Below are positions 28,260 to 38,094 of a stretch of DNA of 64,000 nucleotides, piece by piece. The stretch is from positions 563,578 through 627,577 of the forward strand of contig KN805370.1 in the NCBI GenBank assembly GCA_000818945.1. Reading direction: 5' to 3'. Position numbers and translations under genes: made by a program. Source of the stretch: Schizochytrium sp. CCTCC M209059. Its lineage: Eukaryota; Sar; Bigyra; Thraustochytrida; Thraustochytriidae. The notes beneath the pieces were generated by a model that was not told where the DNA came from, searched no databases, and was given only the letters and a program-made list of their open reading frames with translations. Every line of letters starts with the position of its first letter. Within the stretch, counting starts at the first letter, position 1.

Positions 28260-31200
28260 TTATTTATGCGTTTGTGTTCCTACAAAGAGGGCGTCTTGTC
28301 TCGCCTTGAGGTCCTGAATGCGCTGCATGATCGCGGAAAGCTCCGTGGCCGTTGATCCCCACATTTCTTCTTGTGCTACCTTGGTTGAGTCCTCTGTCCT
28401 GGAGTTGACATTTTCAAGACGCACAGTGTCTCTGACAAAGGCCTCCAGCAGACTCTCGGTCTTTACGTCGCTCTTGCTGCTATGTGGCTTTGCTCCAGAT
28501 CCCTTCGAACGTTCGTAGGGAAGATGCGCGAGATTCGGCCCAGATAAGATCCGTGCCGTCTGGCGTGCTTTTTCCCGTGCGAGCCGTGGCAACTTCTTGA
28601 GCGAGCCGCGGCCGAGATGAGGGCTCGACGTCACACCAGATCGATTTGAAGCAAGCTTCTCGTACACAGCACCGAGCTGCAGTGGACTGGCACCAGTGTC
28701 TTCGAGGCGCAGGCAGCTCAACGCCCCATTGTAGCGAAGGGCCCGAGTCAGTGTAGTGAGTCCTTCTTGAGTGAGGACAACGCTCGAGAGGTCCAACTGC
28801 TGAAGTGTGGTGTTCCAAATGAGCGATTCTGCCAAAGCAAGTACTCCAGTTATGTCACGTCCGTCCTCCGTGATGGCATTTCCGGCCAGATCAAGATCCG
28901 TCAGATGCCCAGGACACCTCAGCGCGTCAGCGAGACGCTTGAAACCGCGAACACCAAGGCCGCAACCAGCCATATGAAGTTTGCGAATATTGCACTCAGG
29001 CTTGGCGAGCCAGCTGGCCACCGTCGTAGCGCCATCGTCTCCGATACTGGGATTATGAGAAAGATCAAATTCTTCAAAGCCGCGGGTCCCCACAATAGAC
29101 TCGAGACAAACAAGGTCTGCACCGCAAATACCACCACTGGAGAGGTCTAGGGTGCGGAGGCATTTCTTGTCCTTTGTGTGTGCTTCCAGAATCCCTAGGA
29201 GAGCTTGAACGGTCTCAAGAGAAGAATCGGAATGCAGTTCGCTCACCGCAAGTGGAAGAAGCGCCTTGGCTGCAGCTGCATAAAATGGTGACTCAAGACC
29301 GCACTCTTCGTCTCCTATGGCTTGCTCGAGCGCTGCCACAAGAATCGCAATGTGTGAGCGTACAAACTCGCGGTTCACCCTCTGTGCTGCGGTGGAAGCT
29401 ACAACGAGGTTAAGTCCCAGTCCAGGGACGCGATCGATTTGCGGAGAAAGCGCTGAAAGCAAGTTTGCTCTGGTCTCTGTTCCGAACGTGGGAGACCAAG
29501 CCAGAAGCGCAAGCTCCGCTCCCTTTGCATTTGCCTCTTGAGCAAGTAAACGTGCAAATTTTGCACTTCCTGTGCTTGCGATTGCCGCTAAAATGCTCGC
29601 GCTGTTCTTGTCCATCTGTTGCACGAGGCTCTTCATTCCAGCATCATGCAATACCGCGGCTTCAAGGGCTCTTGCGCGTGGCCAAGCTGGGACCCGAGGC
29701 ATCGATTCAAGAAATCGGCCCCAGCATACACTCTGCGAAACAGCCGTCGCTTGAGCTGGTGATTGTACTGTGTTCCACAAGAGTGCACTACACGTGCCGT
29801 AGAACCAAAGATTAGATGGCATCTGACTCATACTGCACATGGCAAGGTGCTGCTCATCGCCAAGAATGCGCTCGTTCTTGCGCCGACAACGTGCGATACG
29901 CTCGAGAAGCGAAACCGATGCCAGGACGATCGGTGAGCGTTGTTCCTCGTCCTGACCACCCTGGGCCAGACGGACAAGAGCGTCAGTGAGTCCCACGTCC
30001 AGAGATGAATACAGAGGTGCATTTACTGACGTGACGAGGCCGTGCATGATTACGAGCGCGCCAAGGCGAATGCCTGGGGCTGTAGACTGGCCAGTCACCA
30101 ATCCTTGGAGTGCTGCCAAGTGCGCCTGGGCCTCGCGTTCTTTCTTTTCGCGGCGTAGCTGGGCGTGGTCCGAGACAAATCTTGCAAGCCATCCGAGCTG
30201 GGCTTCTCTGGAAGTTGGCAACTCACAGAATGGAAGCGAAGTGCTCTTGCATCCATTGCTGACCCCGAGCTGCAAAAGAGAGGCGTTCTCAGTACTACCT
30301 GTGAGAACTGAGAGCTCTCGGTGCGAAACGCGCTTGACAAAAGCACGAAGCGCCTCGCCTGTCGAAGTCTCTGCCTCAATCTCGTAAGGCTTATGGTGCG
30401 CGAGTCTTGCCCTGTGGTCAAGGTTCCAATCCCATGAAACTTCGGGAGGCGTCCATACTGTCTTGAAGAAATGCTTCAAAACGGCACATAGACTCTCTCC
30501 GTAGCCCACGCTCCAACAGTCCATTGCCAAAATGTACACCATGTGGTGGAGACGTTTCGAAGGCACTTCATTAATTTGATCTTCGGCCTTTTTGAGGAGC
30601 GCAAGGGTGCGAATTTTGCTCGCCTCGCAATCTCCGACGGAGCGAGCAACAAGCTCCCACATGAAATCCCCCATGTGAAACTCTGCAAAATTTTCGAGTA
30701 CAATTTGCTCGGCTTTTTCACGCAGGCACTCCTCGGAAGCCCCCACGAGTACCATGCCAGGATGACTTCCCGTGATGGTCCATTCCAACTTTGAGGGAGG
30801 AACATCGGCCACGTGCACAGGTCTGCCCAAATAACGCTGGAAAGACACGGCGCGTAGTGTTTTGGGCTCGCCACACTGTCGAAAGCGAACCACCGTTTCT
30901 TGTTCTCCGGATGTTTCAGACACCATCTCAGACTCGTTATCTGACGCTTCTTCGTCGCTCGAAAGGTCCGCGAATTGATCGGCGAAAGACGTGGAGTTCG
31001 CGCTGGGCCTTGCATCCGGCACGCTCTCCGTGACGTTATGCCCGCGCACGAGTTCTAGCATGCCGTCGAATCGGTCGAGCAAGTCCTCGCGCGTCCGACT
31101 CAAGCTCGAAGATTGAGGTCCCGCTTGGCTGCGAGCCTGAGGGTTGAGGGCTGCCAGCTCAAGGCTTGGGATTGCGACCGCAAAGGAGGACGTAGGGTCC

Positions 31201-32474
31201 GGAGATCGCAGGGCAGGAAGGTCCTCGGCATCTTCATCATCCTCGAGGCTACTGGGCTCGCCTTCATCGCTTTGGTCGTCTGATGCCACGATGCAGACTC
31301 TCGGGCAAGGCTGTTTACGCGCAGGAGCAAGATTAAGCTGCAATAGAGTGTTTTGGACGAGCTTAAGAAAGCCTCCCGCGGAAAGAGAATTGCAAAACTG
31401 CTCAAGGACCTCTGCGGATGCCCGCTCTCGAAAGGTTACCACGGCTAGACTCAAAGCTGCGGCGCGCCCTGCATCAGAAGCGTCTGGACTGATTGCGCGT
31501 GGGAGCCATTTCTGCATCCACTGACTTGCTGTAGGAATGGCCAGGAACGCTTTTATCGAGAGGGTACAACGATGGAAAAGCAGGCTCGAACATGTAGATC
31601 CGCTTCCGTTGGCTTGCGCGGAAAGAAGCCACTCAATGACGACCGGGATACCCCGGTCCACAGAGAGAGCTATCAGCCATTCTGGCACGCAGTCAAGCCA
31701 AGTCAACGCGCGAGACAAGTTCGCGTCACTTCCTTCAACTGCGAGGCCTCGCACAATATATTCCGCAAAGTGCTCAAAACTAGAGTCGCCTCTGCCGATT
31801 CCACTTTCAAGAAGCGCCGAGCAGAGTGCGGTTGTCGAGACTTTTGGATCGGAGCCCGCCACGCGCTGTAAGAGCTGCAGACTGACTTTCGCGAGCAATC
31901 TCCGTTTCGTCAGAGAACTAGGGTCTCTTGATCCGCGCACGGCGCTCGTAATCTCGCTGAGGAGACGCGCAGAAGGTCTCGTGGCACCAGTAAGCCGAAT
32001 GATGAGTTCCGTGTTTGCGTCCAACATATCGTGTAGTTCTACATGGTCGAAATTGACGTACGGCGAGGCGATCAGACGCGCAACAACACAAAGAGCTTCG
32101 TCGCTGATGGAGGAAGACGATTCACCAGATACATTTCGAAGGATCCATTCAAGAAGCAAAGCTGTTGCTTTGACGCAGAACTTTGCCCTGAATGGCAAGA
32201 TGTCGCGCAATTTGGTTTCGGGAGCTACGCCCGTAAAGTGCGGCCGAAATTTCTCCAGCGCGGCCATCCCGGTCTGCTCGAAGGGCGTAGAGAGAGTCAA
32301 TGTGCGTAGCTCTGCGAGGATTGAGTCCATGGCCCCTGTCGAATCGCCAAGCTCGCGCAAATTGGAGAGCGCTTGGTCAGAAACGCTCGTCTCTTCTTCT
32401 TTACTTGCTCTTTGATTGCTAGATAAGGGCGTACGGCTTTCTCGCAGGCCATCATCCTGATCGTGTTGCTCCAT
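28260..32474 (-). CDS. Large protein with helical N-terminal region and C-terminal leucine-rich repeats
   Basis: ATG 32474 (MEQHDQDDG) gives 1404 residues, intronless. The open frame extends 53 codons further but has no ATG at its head. The N-terminal ~400 residues are Leu/Ala-rich helices without membrane segments, resembling HEAT/ARM-type scaffolds. An acidic low-complexity stretch follows near 400–430, with more acidic sequence around 500–530. A second helical region covers about 600–1100. At about 1108–1275 there are five or so RNI/NLR-type leucine-rich repeats (LRTLDLSSGGI, FEEFDLSHNPSIGDDGA, IRKLHMAGCGLG, LTDLDLAGNAIT, LQQLDLSSVVLT). A basic tail ends in a short coiled coil. I do not recognise an orthologue. 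There is no NACHT motif, so it is not an NLR. Confidence 0.8.
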   Translation of the reverse strand: MEQHDQDDGLRESRTPLSSNQRASKEEETSVSDQALSNLRELGDSTGAMDSILAELRTLTLSTPFEQTGMAALEKFRPHFTGVAPETKLRDILPFRAKFCVKATALLLEWILRNVSGESSSSISDEALCVVARLIASPYVNFDHVELHDMLDANTELIIRLTGATRPSARLLSEITSAVRGSRDPSSLTKRRLLAKVSLQLLQRVAGSDPKVSTTALCSALLESGIGRGDSSFEHFAEYIVRGLAVEGSDANLSRALTWLDCVPEWLIALSVDRGIPVVIEWLLSAQANGSGSTCSSLLFHRCTLSIKAFLAIPTASQWMQKWLPRAISPDASDAGRAAALSLAVVTFRERASAEVLEQFCNSLSAGGFLKLVQNTLLQLNLAPARKQPCPRVCIVASDDQSDEGEPSSLEDDEDAEDLPALRSPDPTSSFAVAIPSLELAALNPQARSQAGPQSSSLSRTREDLLDRFDGMLELVRGHNVTESVPDARPSANSTSFADQFADLSSDEEASDNESEMVSETSGEQETVVRFRQCGEPKTLRAVSFQRYLGRPVHVADVPPSKLEWTITGSHPGMVLVGASEECLREKAEQIVLENFAEFHMGDFMWELVARSVGDCEASKIRTLALLKKAEDQINEVPSKRLHHMVYILAMDCWSVGYGESLCAVLKHFFKTVWTPPEVSWDWNLDHRARLAHHKPYEIEAETSTGEALRAFVKRVSHRELSVLTGSTENASLLQLGVSNGCKSTSLPFCELPTSREAQLGWLARFVSDHAQLRREKKEREAQAHLAALQGLVTGQSTAPGIRLGALVIMHGLVTSVNAPLYSSLDVGLTDALVRLAQGGQDEEQRSPIVLASVSLLERIARCRRKNERILGDEQHLAMCSMSQMPSNLWFYGTCSALLWNTVQSPAQATAVSQSVCWGRFLESMPRVPAWPRARALEAAVLHDAGMKSLVQQMDKNSASILAAIASTGSAKFARLLAQEANAKGAELALLAWSPTFGTETRANLLSALSPQIDRVPGLGLNLVVASTAAQRVNREFVRSHIAILVAALEQAIGDEECGLESPFYAAAAKALLPLAVSELHSDSSLETVQALLGILEAHTKDKKCLRTLDLSSGGICGADLVCLESIVGTRGFEEFDLSHNPSIGDDGATTVASWLAKPECNIRKLHMAGCGLGVRGFKRLADALRCPGHLTDLDLAGNAITEDGRDITGVLALAESLIWNTTLQQLDLSSVVLTQEGLTTLTRALRYNGALSCLRLEDTGASPLQLGAVYEKLASNRSGVTSSPHLGRGSLKKLPRLAREKARQTARILSGPNLAHLPYERSKGSGAKPHSSKSDVKTESLLEAFVRDTVRLENVNSRTEDSTKVAQEEMWGSTATELSAIMQRIQDLKARQDALFVGTQTHK

Positions 32475-32825
32475 ACTTTCTTGCTGACAATAACTCGGAG
32501 TTTTTTGATGCCCGCGCACGGATGAAGCTAGATGCAAACAATGCGACTCTGCTTGCGACTTTAGCAAGACACTCGCTGTTTGGACAGATGCGTGTGTCTG
32601 CTTCTCGATTGATCGGCCCAACAACAAGAGCAACCAGCTGCGCGAGACCTGTCATTTTCCCCTTCCCCCTCCTATTCCCTCTTCTTCGCTGAAGCTTGGC
32701 CCGAAAAGTATCCTTTCGAACGATACTACTGCACTGTAAATTGGCCAATCGAGCACGTTATTGTCTCACAAACAAGGAAATAAATCAAACAACTTGATTA
32801 GATCGACAGTCCGTGTCCGGGTTAT

Positions 32826-33140
32826 TTGTGTCATCAACGGCCATATTTTTTTGAAGGGGAACATGGGGAACGAATGACTGGGAGACATCTATTTAGATAT
32901 CACTGGCAGAACGACAACGTAGAACCCGCCAATTTTCTCTTCAAAATGCAGATAATGCCAGACAAAGCGGTGGATGATGAAGTCTCGCATGTTGCGCTTC
33001 TCGATGCGGAGTGCACGATGCAGTTTATGATTGAAAAGGCATCACGACCGCCACGTTTGTCTGTCCTAGCACGATCACGAAAAGCTTCGAAGAGCTTGAA
33101 AGCATCGTCCGCGCACGCATTCAAGCAATTTGTGAAGTAA
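32826..33140 (+). CDS. Short hypothetical frame upstream of the acyltransferase remnant
   Basis: A 104-residue frame (32826 is ATG) with balanced composition, e.g. VSHVALLDAECTMQFMIEK. It lies just before, and in another frame than, the decayed acyltransferase sequence. It may be the N-terminal part of the same dead gene or an independent remnant. No domain is recognised. Confidence 0.3.
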   Translation: MCHQRPYFFEGEHGERMTGRHLFRYHWQNDNVEPANFLFKMQIMPDKAVDDEVSHVALLDAECTMQFMIEKASRPPRLSVLARSRKASKSLKASSAHAFKQFVK

Positions 33141-33202
33141 GCCCTTGGTTTACAGCGCGAGACTTGTGAAGAACAAGAACTTGCTTGCACAAGGATGTTC
33201 TT

Positions 33203-34275
33203 ATGAAATTCTTGACGCGTCTAACAGTTGACGATCTTGACGCTGCCTTCCAATCGGTAAAAACAGACTGCTCTCTCGCACGCCTTTCCGACACAGACGA
33301 CCTGGAGACAATTCTCTAAACCGTCGCAAAGTCCTCGGCAGTGGTGACAAGTGCGTCAGGTCTGATTGAAAAAGACGGCCGCGTCTGCAAATTCACGCTA
33401 TCAAGTCATCGGAAACCGACGATGCTCAGGATGCTCGTTGCCTCGCTCTGACATGCGGTTGCTGATGGATACACGTACTACCAGCTATTCTCCCAGATAT
33501 CCTTGGAGCGCGAGATAGTCCCACTTAGTCCAATACGAAAAGAGATCGACGCTGCTCTTTGCCGCAATGGTGCAGGAAGCGCAGAGTATGACTGGCACTT
33601 TAAGCCCTCGCTGCTGATTAACATAGTCGGGTCTGCGATCCGCGGCGTCAACGTGCAGCTATTTGCGCGTCTCATCGACACAGAAAAGTTGGCTGCGGCC
33701 AAGTCTGCGGTGATGAGCGCAAGTATTCCGGATGACCAAACCACTTCTTCGGCAGCAAAGCATGTCTCTACCAACGATACACTCACGTCGGCTTTTGGAA
33801 GAGCAACGGCATCGCGCATCCTCTTGATGGCAATTAATTGGCGAAGCTGCCTCGGCTCTCTCTCGCGCCGCAGGACGCAGGCAACTACGAGTCGGCTGTT
33901 CTTCTTGAACCTGAAAGTTACAGCGACCCACGTCAGATACGGTGAGCCCTACAATGCGAGTCCTTTGTTCGAGTATCGGACAGACCTCTGCCAGGATGCT
34001 GCGAGGCTATGCGGTGCAGATTATCCATGATCACGAGTTGGGTATTCCCGAGCTATTCCGGCGAGTTAGAGATGTCTCCCGGATCTCGTGTGCTTCTTCA
34101 CCAGCCCATTTATATTTCAAGCGAAGCTTTGTTCAACGTGGGGATGATCTTTCAGCCTCGCAAGAATGAACTGGGGATTTTGTGCTTTGCAAGTCGCGGC
34201 TTAACAGCCGAGTCGTTGCAAACTGCAGGTGCACCGCTTGGCGACCCTGTCATTCCCTTTAAAGATGTGTCTTGA
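33203..34275 (+). pseudogene. Decayed HxxxD-type (BAHD/condensation-like) acyltransferase
   Basis: Protein-like sequence continues for about 1 kb but is interrupted. From 33203 one frame reads through TAA at 33317 and TGA at 33449. It then gives the acyltransferase active-site motif HAVADG (33452 on), YTYYQLFSQI, and later STNDTLTSAFGRA and ILLMAINWR. The matching continuation LPRLSLAPQDAGNYESAV lies in another frame, so a frameshift occurs near 33845. That frame stops again near 33941. It resumes with ITSWVFPSYSGELEMSPGS and ends at 34275. HxxxDG, then the N-[LW]-R...GN block, then TSW are in the order seen in BAHD-like enzymes, which acylate alcohols or amines with acyl-CoA. Several independent lesions without splice signals argue for a pseudogene. 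Confidence 0.75.
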
Positions 34276-34668
34276 GGGTGACTCAATTACGCTGTTGTGA
34301 AATCGGAACGGTCTCTCTGGTAGTGTGAAGACGCTGCACCTAATTTCAATTTTTACCCAAAGGAATTCTGAAAAAAATATCAACAGATGCCCAAAGCAAA
34401 ACTTCACACCAAGACCCAGACGCGTGCGCACGGTCTCTCGAAAAATAACTCGTCGACTTTTTCAATTACTCTTTTCAAGTTGTAAATTGAAATGTTGACG
34501 CGATGGCGACAACTCGTGATGAATTCAACCAGGAAACGATGAGAAGAAGAAGAGGAAAATAGCATGAATTCGAGCAGGACTGCCGTGCAAGGTGAAGAAA
34601 TCTGCTTTTTGGTGCGTGAAATGGTCTTAAAGGGGTCGGGGCTTTGGCTGGTACTATTTCAAAGAGAA
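34276..34668. other. Spacer between the acyltransferase remnant and dapB
   Basis: AT-richer sequence holding the 3' flank of dapB. No gene is visible. Confidence 0.5.
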
Positions 34669-36023
34669 CTACTGCATCTCGCCGGCCTTGAGGACGTCAA
34701 TCATGTCGTAGAGCTTCTTGTCTGCACCCTCGTTGATGCGCGCTGCAAGGAAGTTGACCGCATCTACGACGCCTTCCGCGTAGGTACGGCGACCGCAAAC
34801 GTTGTGCTTGAACTCAAACACCACAGAGCCGTCTCCACTCTTGAGTGTGTACGTGTGCCACGCATGACCTTCGAGGGCCTCGGCGGGGACGCCAAAAGCC
34901 TGCTGGGCCTCGGACTCACGTAGCTTCTTGATATCCTCCACGTCAAAGGGATCGCCACCCTTGAGCTTGTTCAGGTACTCGACCATAGCCTTGGCCGTAC
35001 CTGAAGTGTCGGCCTTGCCACTCTGGTGTGACTCGGTGATCTCGAGTCCGTAGCCGCCAAAGGCACCAGGGTACGTCGAGGCCATAGTGTCCATCATGGC
35101 CTGGAAAGCCACAATCTGCTTGCACATGTTGGGCGCAATAAGCGCAAAAAGACCATTGTCCGCGACGACCTTTTGCAAGGCTTCGCGATCGCCGCCGGTC
35201 GTGCCCATGACAAAGGGAAGTCCCAACTTGACGTACAGCTCTGCGTTGCGGTTCACGGCAGAGGGATGGGTAAAGTCGATTGCGACGACGATCTTGCCCT
35301 CGCTACGGCCCTTCTCCAGCGCTTCCTTAAGCTGCGTCTCTGCCTCGGAGCCGGGGCCCACAAGGTTCACCGTCACTATGTCATGAGAAAAGGTATGTAT
35401 GTTAGCGTATGAAGTTCTTTTCCTTGTTTCATCCATTTGCGCCAGCCAACTAGCCAGCCAACTAGCCAGCCAGCCAGCCAGTCCGCCGATGATTCCGTGG
35501 TTGAAACACTCTGGATATTAGAGACAAAGAAAAAAAGCCAACCTACCTGATCCGCCATCGTCCTTCTCCACGGTGACGTCCTTTGGCATGTTCGCGCCTG
35601 TGAGGGCCACATCCGCCACTTCAAGGCCACGGCGCAGACACGCTTGTGCAATCTGCGATGGCAGATCCCGAAAAAACACGAATAACATCGCCACATGAAA
35701 GAGAAAAGTCAATTCGTACGCCATTACATAATGAACAGTGTGTCAGTCGTGCGTTTTCTTCTCCTGCTTCGCCCTCACATCGTATCGTATCGCATTGCAT
35801 CGCATCGCATCGAGCTCTGCTCCCCTTCCTTCCTTCCTTCCTTCCTTCCCTCCTCTGTTCCTTGGTCTCTCTCTGCCTTCGTCCGAGGCCCTTCATCTCG
35901 CCCTGAGCACATTCCCTCTTCACATCGCATCTCTCTAATCGGACGTACCTCCTTGCCCATGTTGCCGGGCAGGCCGTTCACGACGGCCAGCACGGACGAC
36001 TTCATCTTCTTCGGCGCCGACAT
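34669..36023 (-). CDS. dapB: 4-hydroxy-tetrahydrodipicolinate reductase (plant-type DapB), three exons
   Basis: Exon 1 is 36023–35949 (MSAPKKMKSS...), exon 2 is 35652–35547 and exon 3 is 35375–34669, read on the minus strand; together 295 residues. Intron 1 (296 nt) has donor GAG|GTACGT and acceptor TCGCAG. Intron 2 (171 nt) has donor G|GTAGGT and acceptor CATAG. The spliced protein shows the NAD(P)H-binding start VVNGLPGNMGKE, then IVVAIDFTHPSAV, GLPFVMGTTGG, ESHQSGKADTSGTAKA with the catalytic/substrate region, and VCGRRTYAEGVVDAV. The GTTGGDR and Gln-rich substrate motifs are of the plant/algal type. The enzyme reduces the dihydrodipicolinate precursor in the diaminopimelate route to lysine. 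The introns carry CATCG, CCTT and CCAG repeats. Confidence 0.93.
35779..35850. repeat. Intronic (CATCG)n and (CCTT)n microsatellites
   Basis: Pentanucleotide TATCG/CATCG units (35779–35812) followed by CCTT units (35826–35849), both inside dapB intron 1. Confidence 0.85.
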
Positions 36024-36507
36024 CGCTCTCCCCGCTCCGCGTCCGCTGCGCGCTCGCTCGCTCGCCCGCTGCTGCGCGACCTTGCCGATCTGCCCAATCT
36101 CGATCTGCTCATGCTTGTTCGCCGCCTGCGCTCTGCGGCTCCGGGCGGGGGGGGGGCTCTTCTGGAGTCTCGCGGCTCCGGCGGCCGCGCCCCCGCATTG
36201 TGCCGGGGGCGCCCCCGCGCCGCGGGCTGTAAAACGCGCAGCGTATCCCCCAGGAGGCGAAGTGCGGCAAACGTGCGGCGCAAGTGCGCTAAAGACGGGA
36301 AGCCCACTTGCGCGGGCGGCCAAAGTTGACTTGGGCGGCCGGGGTCGAAGATGAGTTGGAGCGCGCGGCAGAAGCCTCTCGACGCGACGCGAGTCCGCGA
36401 CGAGTCCGCGGCGCGAGAGCGAGCGCAGCGCGGGCCGCGCGCGGAGAGAGAGAGAGAGAGAGAGAGAAAGGGCCCGGGACGAGGCGCGCTTGGAGTCGGT
36501 AGCCGCC
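36024..36507. promoter_or_regulatory. Divergent promoter region of dapB and EMC5
   Basis: About 480 bp, very GC-rich, between the start codons of dapB (minus) and EMC5 (plus). It includes a G10 run (36147–36156) and a GA tract (36443–36467) about 40 bp before the EMC5 ATG. A bidirectional promoter is inferred from position. Confidence 0.6.
36443..36467. repeat. (GA)n microsatellite
   Basis: Perfect GA run just upstream of the EMC5 start codon, probably in its 5' UTR. Confidence 0.9.
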
Positions 36508-37004
36508 ATGCCCGGCGCGGGGAGCGCCGTCGTGTGGGTTGGCGTGCTTCTCGTGTGCCACGCGGCATTCTCTGCCGTGCACTGTACGTTTGGAGCTGGC
36601 GCTGCGGCGCGTGCGGCGGACGGGCGAGGATGAGCGGCTGGCTCTCGCAAGCAAGCAAGTATGCTAGCAAGCGTGTGAGCAAGCGTTTCTGTGAAGCTTT
36701 GAAGGATGGAATGGAATGACTCACGGTTTATGATGAACATTGACGCTGCGAAGATAAGGACCTGAACGCGCTTGCGGGCATCGAGCTTGGGGCCGACGAG
36801 CTTATTCCGGCTGACGTCATTCTTGAGACCTTGCTCGGTGTCGTCGTTGCCACGGTGGGCGCTATGCTCAACGCCGGCAAGATGTTGCCCATCGATGGCT
36901 CTGTCACCTTCAACAAGGTTCGCGTTGAATCGTGGTGGGACTCTCCCAATTTTAGGATCCACAACCATCGCGCCCAGTGGCTGAGAGAGAGAATGTCCAA
37001 GTGA
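36508..37004 (+). CDS. EMC5: EMC5/MMGT-like ER membrane complex subunit, two exons
   Basis: Exon 1 is 36508–36583 (MPGAGSAVVWVG...), exon 2 is 36754–37004, with a 170-nt phase-1 intron (donor CACT|GTACGT, acceptor GCGAAG). They give 108 residues. TM1 contains LLVCHAAFSAVHY, the diagnostic H-A-A-F-S-A motif of EMC5/MMGT1. A polar loop leads to PADVILETLLGVVVATVGAML (TM2), matching the family's IDIVLQTLL segment. WDSPNFRIHNHRAQWL matches the family's NxPSFYVFNHRG end. EMC5 is a core subunit of the ER membrane protein complex, which inserts tail-anchored and multipass proteins; it was first named a membrane magnesium transporter. Length is near the family's usual 105–135. Confidence 0.9.
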
Positions 37005-37087
37005 TCGAGCACAAACAAGAGTGGATTGCACGTGTAGCGGCGTTTGTTTGTTTAGATACCAGCTACGCAATGTTGATATCCTTTTCT

Positions 37088-37729
37088 TTATCGATGCAAA
37101 GATGACGAATAATGTGCCTCGAGCACTTTGAGGGAGCGCGCGACGTCGTCTTCCAAGGCGGCGACCTTGATGTCTGCTGTTTCTTCTTCTTGGCGAAATT
37201 TTTCGTTTTGTTCTTCTACAATGCGATTGAGACCTTCAAGGTTGGAAGTCAGAACCGCGAGCTTGAGCTCTGTGATCATCTTTAGCAGCCCTTGCGTTTC
37301 ATTGACCTGCGACGTTCATTCGTTGATTCGTTCGTTCGTTTATTGCCCAGAGCACCAAACGATACTCTGGTCAGCACTCAGTCGCTCTGCAAGTTTCCTC
37401 CCCGGGTGGGTGGGTACCTTTGCCATGCTAATAAGTCTAACCTACCACGGATGCTGCATTGGTCGTGAGCTGCAAGCGCTCTCGTTCTGCAGTCTCGCGC
37501 CCTTGAACCTGTTTTATCGCACGTCAGATATTCATTTCGGGCGCCGTGTTAGCCACCATCCATAAGAACCTTGGCGTCGTCGCCGCTCGCTCTCTTCTGC
37601 TTGTCACCTCAGCGCCACACGTACTTTGGCACTAGCAAGGATACGAAGGAAACTTTCGAGGATGGTATCTAGAGAGTCCTTGAGTTTCTGCGCAAACGCC
37701 TGCTGCGGCGAGAATCCGCTGTCGGCCAT
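37088..37729 (-). CDS. MED22: Mediator complex subunit 22 (MED22/Surf5), three exons
   Basis: Exon 1 is 37729–37625, exon 2 is 37508–37446 and exon 3 is 37306–37088 (minus). The introns are 116 and 139 nt, both phase 0, with donors GTACGT and GTAGGT and acceptors AACAG and CGCAG. The 128-residue product starts MADSGFSPQQAFAQKLKD and continues LESFLRILASAKVQG. It then has QLTTNAASVVNETQGLLKMI and TELKLAVL, followed by a second coiled coil ending LEAHYSSS. This aligns block by block with MED22: the IIKTAK, R-A-A-N-I-V, LMKLVSDLKQFL and EEEYYSSS positions. MED22 pairs with MED11 in the Mediator head module and acts in nuclear Pol II transcription. The stop lies 83 bp from the EMC5 stop, so the two genes converge tightly. 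Confidence 0.88.
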
Positions 37730-38094
37730 CGCCCTCGCCGCCGCTCGCTCGGTCCCGACGCCCTCGCGCTGCGTCGCGGGCCCGGCTGGTCAAGGCCAAA
37801 AGTGGCCACCTTGCGGGTGAGCAGCGCTATTGCTACAGTTTCCGATCTGCCCGGCTACTTGCGGCGGCCGTGCTGCTTGCTGTCACGTCCGTCACGCGAG
37901 GGCAGCCCTTGCGCGAGGGGACGGAGAAGCCGGCGAGCGGGGCAAAGGGGCGCAGGGAGCAGCGTTCTCCTCCTCGGCGCATTCGCCAGGTCGAGGCGGA
38001 CTCATAGCGAGTCGAGGCAAATCAAGTCGAGTCGAGTCGAGTCGCCTTGGGCAGGGCCTTGCTGCCTCTGCCGCGCTGTTTCTTGCACAATACC
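37730..38094. promoter_or_regulatory. Divergent promoter region of MED22 and the TLDc gene
   Basis: 365 bp between two divergent start codons, with a (GTCGA)n repeat at 38026–38044. Bidirectional promoter activity is inferred from spacing only. Confidence 0.5.

Noticed and set aside
35775..37070. 431-codon minus-strand frame
   Set aside because: It crosses dapB exon 1 and intron 1, the promoter and EMC5 antisense. Only the 25 codons of dapB exon 1 are real coding sequence.
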